Origin: Pseudoneurospora amorphoporcata
Taxonomy: Eukaryota > Ascomycota > Sordariomycetes > Sordariales > Sordariaceae
Reading direction: 5' to 3'
Assembly (NCBI GenBank): GCA_033297205.1
Contig: MU859493.1
Coordinates: 1-13,016 of the forward strand
DNA: 13,016 bases
The position numbers and the translations under genes were made by a program. Below, piece by piece: positions 7,405 through 13,016 of this stretch. The notes below the pieces were generated by a model. That model was not told the origin of the DNA. It saw nothing but the letters and a program-made list of their open reading frames with translations, and made no database searches. Position 1 is the first letter of the stretch, and every line of letters starts with the position of its first letter.

Positions 7405-8489
7405 GAGAAGTTGAAAGGGGAGAAGGAGGGAAAGTAGACGGAAACTGGAAATACCTAAGAGGAATCTAACCCCTTACTACCCTACGAGGGGAAAGGGGAT
7501 ACGGAAGTCGATCACAACGTGGATAACATTGAGTTTTCATAGTGACATTCATGCAAATAGATATAGAGCGTTCTTGTCGTTACTGATAGCCAGGGCGTGG
7601 CGGAATTGGCGGTGATCGGGCGGCCGAGGAACCAATGTGGGATGTTCAATCACCTTAAGGAAGCCACGTGGCAAACCGGCCATTTTGGGCGGGGTCGGGC
7701 TGCAACGCAAGAGACGAATACAAAATGGCTATGACAACGGAGGGTGGCCTGATGCAGATTTGAGGCATTCCCAAACTAGGTCTTAGATCAGTTAACACGT
7801 TGACGAGATGGTCCCCGATGAGGTCTGAGAAATGATGCCACCCAATCTGGAGATTGAGGCGCTGGAGGCCATTGCGAGTTGCTCGGCTTCGGCAGTTACT
7901 GTCCGGTTGTGCTCCTACCGCTCCGTTATTCTCGGGGTTGTAGCTACGGAACGGACGCGGAGGACAACTAGGTAGGTACCTACCCAGCACCGCTTGAGAT
8001 ATCTGAATTATACCATTTGGTAGTTGACAGTTGCTAGTGTGGCTGCCAAGAGATAACCGGCTTCTTCAAGCATCTACTGAAGCTGCCCGCTGTTGTGTTT
8101 TCGGCCTCAAGAATTTAGGGAACCGTCGCTTTGGCCGAATCCCGTCGGCGCTATCGCTTCTCCGACGTCACCTCCCTTACGTCAATATGCAAACAGCAAC
8201 ATGGGTTGGTACTCGCGGGTACTCGCGTTTATATATAATCGCAACTTCCGCACAAACCGAACCAAATGAACCTCTCCTTCTATCCATGCCTTTCCGTCAC
8301 TAGAAATAGATTCTATGTCTATTGATCGACCATGACAGGGTCCACCACTCCGAGTCGCGATCCGCAGTGAGGCTCTTAATGAACCAGGGTCCTGTCTTAG
8401 GGGCTTTGTTTTTTAATCGCCAGCGACAACACCACGGTTACCTTTGACCCGCCTTATCGACCTCCTGCCCGACAAACACGATTGTCACC
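7405..8489. other. Long intergenic region, no convincing gene
   Basis: The first part is the purine-rich 3' flank of the preceding gene. Open frames at 7655-7990 (-) and 8031-8303 (+) lack ATG-started, family-like content and are probably chance. A TATA-like TTTATATATAA at about 8228-8238 follows a short direct repeat (GGTACTCGC twice near 8211-8226). It might mark a promoter, but no plus-strand gene follows. The last 100-200 bases would be the 3' flank of the minus-strand gene ending at 8490. Confidence 0.45.
7971..7984. repeat. 14-bp perfect palindrome of ACCTACC type
   Basis: The sequence is GGTAGGTACCTACC. Similar TAGG/CCTA runs occur at about 6595-6610 and near 9585 in this window, so it is probably part of a dispersed short motif and not a specific operator. 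Confidence 0.5.
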
Positions 8490-9767
8490 TCACTCATACA
8501 CAAACGGCGCATCTCTCCTCAACCTATACTCCCCGTCTCCCTGCCACACGACCTCATAGCCCAGCGTGCCTTCTACTATCGCCAACACTATCGGCACCGT
8601 CACTGACTGCCCCCTCGCTGCTAGCGCTCCTGAGACCTTTTTCCTGATCGTCAGCGTACTCAACGCCCCATTCACCACGCCATCAATGGTCGGCGGGCTA
8701 TCCTCGCTCTCCATGACGACGTGTGGGATCCATTTGCTGATGTACTGATCAATGAGCTTTAGCGAAGAGCCGTGGCTCCCATGAATGCTGATCCAACCAG
8801 GCTTTCTTGAGTTGTCCCTGATTGGGTTTGAGTTGTCCTGGATGGTGATATGGTAGGGCGGTTTCGAGCAGATTTCGGAGAGCGACGGAAGGGAGGCGAC
8901 AGTAGGGAACTGGCTTGGTTTTGGCTGGGCAGATGACGCGGACGAGGTCGTGGTCGTCTTCGAGTTCGCGGCCGTCACCTTTCTCTTCTCGTCCCTTACG
9001 CTAAGCTGCTTCAACCCCGACTCCAACTCCGTCGCCGTTCCCGCTCCCTTCCCTGGCTCGGGTTTCGAGTCCTCCTTTCCCTTTTTCGTCGCCTGGAAAC
9101 TGCACAACGGCAAACTCTTCTTGAACTCCTCGCGAACCGGATCCAATCCCCTGTTGAACGCCTTCCTCACAAAGAAGAAGTGTTTCGGCAAGTGCACGAA
9201 GAACCCCTTTCTCTCATCCGACCAACTCGTACCCACCTGAGTATTCTCCCACACGTCCAACATCACCCTCAGCTTCCCCCCGGCTTCGACTAGGTGGGTG
9301 AGTAATTTGTCCATCCAATCATCGCTCTTTGGGTCATCAAGAATTCGGTATACCTCAATGGTCCATGCTATCACGATCTCGGCGGCCACTTTGACGATTG
9401 TGGGGTTCTGTTGCTCGCCGAACTCGTCTAGGAGACGCTGCCAGTCGGCTTCGACGATGACTTTGTGCCCGAGGTCTCGGCTGAGCAGGGCAAGTTGGCT
9501 TTGGATGACCGATGTTTCGGAGACGAAGTACTGGGTGATGAGTTGGGCGATGGAAGGGGGGTAGTAGGGGGGCCTTGACACAGGTAGGTCAGCCGAAAGT
9601 TCGAGTATGTTTTCCTGATTGATGCCCTGATTGTCCCCGTTTGTTTCTACTTACGGCTCTGCGGTTGACTTGAGGTTCGTCATGTTTTCTGAGTCTTTAA
9701 AGAGGTTCAGAGGAGGAGTTCTTTCCAAGGAGGCGAGATGAGTTTGATTCCCTGAGAAGCGAGCCAT
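8490..9767 (-). CDS. Hypothetical two-domain protein, 398 residues, one intron
   Basis: Exon 1 runs 9767 down to 9655 from an ATG (MARFSGNQTH...), and exon 2 runs 9573 to 8490, ending TGA. Splicing of 9574-9654 keeps phase and joins ...STAEP to PPYYPPSIAQL. The N-terminal half (about residues 40-190) looks helical and includes SIAQLITQYFVSE, EADWQRLLDEFGE and HLPKHFFFVRKAF. A Lys/Ser/Thr-rich linker follows (about 200-260, with a TTTTSS run). The C-terminal part (about 270-398) has PYHITIQDNSNP, WISIHGSHGSSLKLIDQYIS and VPIVLAIVEGTLGYEVVW. No signal peptide or membrane segment. I recognise no family. The long uninterrupted frame, intact splice sites and balanced composition argue that it is real and functional. 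The neighbours give no clue to its role. Confidence 0.8.
9574..9654 (-). other. Intron (81 nt) of the 398-residue hypothetical gene
   Basis: On the minus strand the donor is GTAAGT, a branch-like GGCTGACC lies near the 3' end, and the acceptor is TCAAG. Phase 2 is kept. Without this splice the downstream frame has no ATG near its start. Confidence 0.8.
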
Positions 9768-10011
9768 GCAAAACCACGAAAGGGCAATGAAGACTGGAAC
9801 AACGGTCAAATGAGGGGTCTGAGGGAGTGGTTCAATTTAATCCGAGGCGAAGCCGTGAAGGCAACCACCAACACTGCCACACTGCAATGCAATATGCAGT
9901 TCCGCCCAACAGTCAACCCCGCTTTTTACCTCTGCTGGCCGTTTGCCCATCTCCCAGGCATGATTGGCTGTCAACAAGGCTCTAGGATTTTTGGTGCCCC
10001 ACCGTACGACT
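9768..10011. other. Upstream flank of the minus-strand gene, no gene seen
   Basis: This should hold the promoter of the gene starting at 9767. No clear TATA or CAAT box stands out. An open frame at 9810-10013 (+) shows no family content. Confidence 0.4.
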
Positions 10012-10206
10012 AAGAATTATTGGGTACTCCAGCGACGGCTTCTCCCTCATGCGGAGAGGTGCTTAGGGTGGATGGGAGGATTAGAAGGAGTAGAGTGCAA
10101 CATTGAAGACATTACCATCGGTCATGCAACACATAGCTTGGGCATCCTCTACTGGAATCAGGGCCGGCTAAAGGAGGCTGAAACGATGTATCAGCGAGCG
10201 CCAGTC
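10012..10206 (+). pseudogene. TPR fragment of a second NLR-type gene
   Basis: The frame reads NYWVLQRRLLPHAERCLGWM, then HATHSLGILYWNQGRLKEAE and TMYQRAP. This is the start of the second common TPR class in fungal NB-TPR proteins, in which a RRLLPHAxRC lead-in is followed by LGxLYxxQGRLKEAExMYQRAL units. Only one unit remains; similarity ends at about 10200, where a full array would continue. There is no ATG-linked start or NACHT domain nearby. It is distinct in sequence from the array at 4572-5201, so it comes from another gene and not from a local duplication. Confidence 0.7.
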
Positions 10207-10734
10207 TGGCAAGATCCAGTCCTTGTCGCCCCGCTCATTGGCGACAAAAATACTCGCATCGTCTTCCGTAGAGAAACATTCGCAAGTTTCCGACAAGTTT
10301 CTCCATGGAGAAACAACGACAAGATTCGTTCACTAAGGCTTCTCACTACGGTAAATACGACGGAACCGGAGTTGTAGTTAGTGACGGGGCCGGTACATAC
10401 GGGGACGGGAGTTTGGAAAAAACCCGAACGGCCATTGATAGTTGAAATGGGGTCGAGGAGAGACGTGCACATAGGATATAGAAATCAATGGCCTGAGTTG
10501 AGCCAAAAGACCACGCTCTCTCCCGGACCGTCATATAGCTGCATGTACAGCTTGAACTCCATCACCTAGCAGGCGTACCGGACCAGAGCCGCCATTTTAG
10601 TATTAGGAAGAACTCCTCCAACAAACTCCTCCTCGCTCTTCCAACCGCTTATTAGCATCCTTTACAGGACAGTCGATTCGTATGAAGCGATGAAGCTGCA
10701 TATAAAATCCTGAACAGGGAACGCCAGGCTTGTA
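10207..10734. other. No gene seen; contains an 18-bp palindrome
   Basis: The sequence has mixed composition and only short chance frames on both strands. The only structured item noted is the palindrome at 10297-10314. Confidence 0.45.
10297..10314. repeat. 18-bp perfect palindrome
   Basis: GTTTCTCCATGGAGAAAC reads the same on both strands. A partial echo (GAGAAAC and AAGTTTCC) lies just upstream at 10271-10290. No gene start is close by, so a regulatory role cannot be argued. Confidence 0.6.
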
Positions 10735-11164
10735 GTGAGGCGGGAAACCACATGCATTGAGCGCAATGAGGACGAAGAAGTCACCTTTCTAAGTAGCCGA
10801 AAACGGCGCCAGTTCAATGCCGTTGAAATAATGGAAGACGACGACAGCGCGTGTATTCGAACTAAAAGGGTACGCTTCGACGCATCCCTAAGTCAGGCAA
10901 AGCAAAAGACGGTTATTGACCTCGACGAAAACATGGGCACTCTTATCTATCACCGCCGTACCAGGCATGGTCGCCTACTCATACTAGGCCTAGCCAAAAC
11001 GACGAAAAGAACCTTGCAATCCTCTTCTCCTGTACACACTTGGTTAAGAAGATTCGTCCTCGACTATTCACGGTCGAACCTTTAGCATCCTCCATCCAAG
11101 GGTTAAGAATTTCCTCCAAAGTTTAGTCCATGGATTCACCGACCACGGATACTCTGTTCGATGG
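10735..11164 (+). pseudogene. Broken reading frame of unknown, basic/acidic protein
   Basis: From about 10735 the frame is open and reads RNEDEEVTFLSSRKRRQFNA, then EIMEDDD and RTKRVRF. The RKRR and KRVRF clusters resemble nuclear-localisation signals. Around 10920-10960 the better-looking frame changes by one and reads NDEKNLAILFSCTHLVKKI, then LFTVEPLASSIQGL, a TAG at 11124, and SMDSPTTDTLFDGR. The switch and the stop suggest a decayed gene. I cannot assign a family. It may equally be a chance frame, as no ATG begins it (GTG at 10735). Confidence 0.3.
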
Positions 11165-11446
11165 AAGGTTATAAATCTCCCATTACGGCCTCCCTCAGCC
11201 TCTATAATTGGCGCCGGCCCTGGCGAAAAGCCCCCTCTATTCCCAAACCCACCCACAGCCCTAACATCAGGAGAAGCCAGAGAAACGGAGGGATCAAGCC
11301 TCTTACAACAGCCCGACAGGCTCTAGCAGCCATCAATGGACGAAGACGCCACCCCCTCCACCACCCCTACCTCTAGTAGTTTCCAACCCCCAAGGCCACC
11401 TGGGAAGGGGACCAACTCCTGCCATATACAGTCACTTGTGGAGCTG
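11165..11446. other. Proline-rich coding-like composition, no gene assigned
   Basis: C-rich runs give proline-rich translations on the plus strand, but stops break every frame. This may be the continuation of the relic before it. Nothing firmer can be said. Confidence 0.3.
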
Positions 11447-11558
11447 CCGAGAACTACCACTGGTCCGGGACAAGGCAGTTCACTCCTCAGGAGTAACCCA
11501 CCCCGAGAACTACCACTAGTCCGGGACAAGGCAGTTCACTCTTTAGGAGTAACCCACC
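11447..11558 (+). repeat. 56-bp tandem duplication
   Basis: The unit starting CCGAGAACTACCACTGGTCC at 11447 is repeated at 11503. The few differences seen are all in the transition direction typical of RIP: TGG in the first becomes TAG in the second, and CTCCTCAGG becomes CTCTTTAGG. Each unit contains a small inverted repeat (CTCCTNAGGAG type). A 56-bp period would shift any reading frame. Confidence 0.85.
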
Positions 11559-12060
11559 CACAGCCCCAATATCGTTTTCATCGACCCTTTGGAATTTCGA
11601 CCTTGGGTTTATCAGAATCGATACTGGCAAGTCGATAGTAATATGCTTACTTCGCTGGACCACGAAATCGTCCTCTGGGCCCTCATCTGAAAACCTATCT
11701 GGAAGATCCGCCTGGTCTTCATACTCAGGAGCGGGCGTAGGGTTGACGCCATTCAGGCCGGATTCAACTTGCAACTACTGCTCGAGCTCAAGTTGGAGTT
11801 GAATTTAGAAACCGTCGGGGCTTGGGGTGATTGTAGTCGTTGCCGCTATAGGCTTGCGGCACTCCTCCTCGGTTAGGTTGTCAGGGGCGGTTGAACGTAG
11901 TCTAAAAAACGATCCTTAGGAAGAATCCTCCCTTAGAAGGGTAGGGTGGCCCAGAGGGTTCGTAAGGCACTGGCAAGGTGGCCCCCAAGCCAGGATCAGC
12001 AACTGCATCTGGTTCTGGATAATCAACGCGCCAGTATCTCAGTCCTTCCAGCCTTCCTTT
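11559..12060 (-). pseudogene. Possible minus-strand relic, acidic, unknown
   Basis: On the minus strand two coding-like stretches follow each other: EGLRYWRVDYPEPDAVADPG near 12050-11990, then, past stops, PAPEYEDQADLPDRFSDEGP and VVQRSKHITIDLPVSIL at about 11735-11600. The acidic, unbiased composition looks protein-like, but several stops and frame changes separate the parts. No family is recognised. Confidence is low. Confidence 0.25.
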
Positions 12061-12255
12061 TTCCAGTAAATGGTTCCTAGAGGCTCCGATAAGCTGGTAC
12101 TAGGGTAGAATATGAAGCTTTGTATTACAGAATTAGCGGGGACTTCCCTTTGCTCGAGCTTTTAGACGAAAAAGATACGAAAAGACAAGACTTCGGACCA
12201 AAATAGCTAGGGGGGAATAGATGAAAGCAAGCCTGAATAAGGCTTTCTTCTGCGG
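12061..12255. other. No gene seen
   Basis: No reading frame, repeat or motif stood out on either strand. Confidence 0.4.
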
Positions 12256-12560
12256 CTAGGAATGACCGTTAAACTGAAGGACCCGGAACCTATTGGCAAA
12301 TTTCTTGCGCTCACCGCACCCACCAACAACGCCAGCAAGGCTACGCCCGCAACTTCCACTGCTCGTTGGAAGATTGAGACTGGCAATGGCTGATATCAGA
12401 CCCGACTTTCCGGAGGATTGGTCGCCAATGAGAATAGGCTTTGGGAGGCTAACGATATATTGAATACCCACCTTTTGCCTAGAGCTCGCCCAAATCATCG
12501 TTGATATCTTTGAGCTCTTGGCCAAAATTTTGAGTGATATTGGTCGGTGTATCTTGAGAA
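12256..12560 (-). pseudogene. Fragment of a dynamin-like GTPase (G-domain start, P-loop)
   Basis: The minus strand reads IQYIVSLPKPILIGDQSSGK, then SGLISAIASLNLPTSSGSC. The VSLPxxxxxGDQSSGKSxLxxAI pattern with LPxSSGxC is the N-terminal G1 motif and switch I lead-in of fungal dynamin-like GTPases, which remodel membranes using GTP. The P-loop GDQSSGKS is at 12426-12403. Upstream in another frame lies QELKDINDDLGEL and a TAG at 12479-12481, so a one-base shift near 12475-12481 separates it from the P-loop part. After the SGSC motif, where relatives have a TR-containing stretch, similarity ends and the frame stops near 12256. The rest of the G domain (DxPG and later motifs) is absent, so this is a dead fragment. 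Confidence 0.7.
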
Positions 12561-13016
12561 TATTTTCTTGATGGGGGTCAAATTGGGAGTTGGCATCGTG
12601 AGTGGGACGGGGACTGCGGCTACGAGATGTCGCTGTTGTTGCTCCCGTATCTTGAGTGTTGCACGACGTAGATTAAAACCGGTCTGGAAATTGTACCCTC
12701 CCCTCCGTCCAAGAGCCGAGGAGGAGCGTAACCCATAGGATAAGTGGAGGGAGAGAGAGGGTGGCCTATAAATAAAGTAGAACACCAACACCAGTGAAAT
12801 GGAGCAAAACCACACCAATAAAGGAAAAGAGCCCACCATACCAAAGTGCAGCCAGTGCCAGGGCTAGCGCAACTTTCGGAACACCAAAGATAAGACCCGC
12901 ATCCCAAACCAACTGTGCAAATGTGACAAGGGCTGTGATCAGGGCTTGGAACAATAGTTCAAATTCAACTAATAAACTTCTTTGGTCTCGAAGGCCTTGT
13001 TGATCTTCTCAACCTC
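12561..13016. other. Right edge, no firm gene
   Basis: A minus-strand open stretch (12954-12766) would encode a very hydrophobic peptide of about 60 residues (LALALAALWYGGLFSFIGVV), but it lacks an ATG and has no known family. At the extreme edge the minus strand reads EVEKINKAFETKEVY before a TAG, which could be the end of a coding region continuing beyond the window. Neither is supported enough to call. Confidence 0.3.

Noticed and set aside
8031..8303. Plus-strand open frame preceding a TATA-like box
   Set aside because: The frame starts without an ATG, the TATA-like sequence is inside it and not upstream, and no protein-like motif is visible.
8566..9564. Several plus-strand open frames opposite the 398-residue gene
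   Set aside because: The minus-strand frame is much longer, spliced with proper signals, and explains the region; the others are shadows.
12766..12954. Hydrophobic minus-strand peptide as a possible membrane protein
   Set aside because: No ATG start, no family similarity, and other frames of the same stretch are open too, so hydrophobicity may come from base composition.

Overview
The window looks like accessory DNA from a filamentous ascomycete fungus. The evidence is short GT..AG introns (54, 81 and 107 nt are supported), relics of the PNP_UDP-NACHT-TPR architecture typical of fungal NLR-like (STAND) receptors, repeat copies that differ by C-to-T and G-to-A changes as expected from repeat-induced point mutation (RIP), and scattered transposon relics. 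The species cannot be named. No tRNA, rRNA, CRISPR array or bacterial-type operon was seen.

Layout. Positions 1-1624 are a retroelement-like repeat block: a cut-off copy at 1-93, an inverted and heavily mutated copy from 333, and a better preserved copy at 1283-1624, with AT-rich sequence between. From 1692 to 5318 lies a dead NLR-like gene on the + strand. It has a nucleoside-phosphorylase-like domain (1692-2722), a roughly 300-bp AT-rich interruption with a 14-bp minisatellite, a NACHT domain with nine in-frame stops but no frameshift, a recognisable 54-nt intron, and an intact GC-rich array of 42-residue TPR repeats. Between 5553 and 6125 are two fragments: part of an OHCU decarboxylase (urate breakdown) and part of a pogo/Fot1-type DDE transposase.

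Two genes look intact. One is a small lysine-rich hypothetical protein (+, 6645-7404; the 107-nt intron is well supported, the first exon is tentative). The other is a 398-residue hypothetical protein (-, 8490-9767) with one intron. From 10012 onward decay dominates again: a TPR relic of a second NLR-type gene, a broken basic/acidic reading frame, a 56-bp tandem duplication, a weak minus-strand relic, and a fragment of a dynamin-like GTPase P-loop region on the minus strand.

There is no operon-like co-operation. The window is best read as a fast-evolving, repeat-associated region where receptor-type and GTPase genes have been silenced and broken around one or two surviving genes. I found no convincing new system. 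The strongest points are the RIP-like decay of the NLR next to an undamaged TPR array, the retroelement junction close to the NLR's 5' end, and the two uncharacterised spliced genes.
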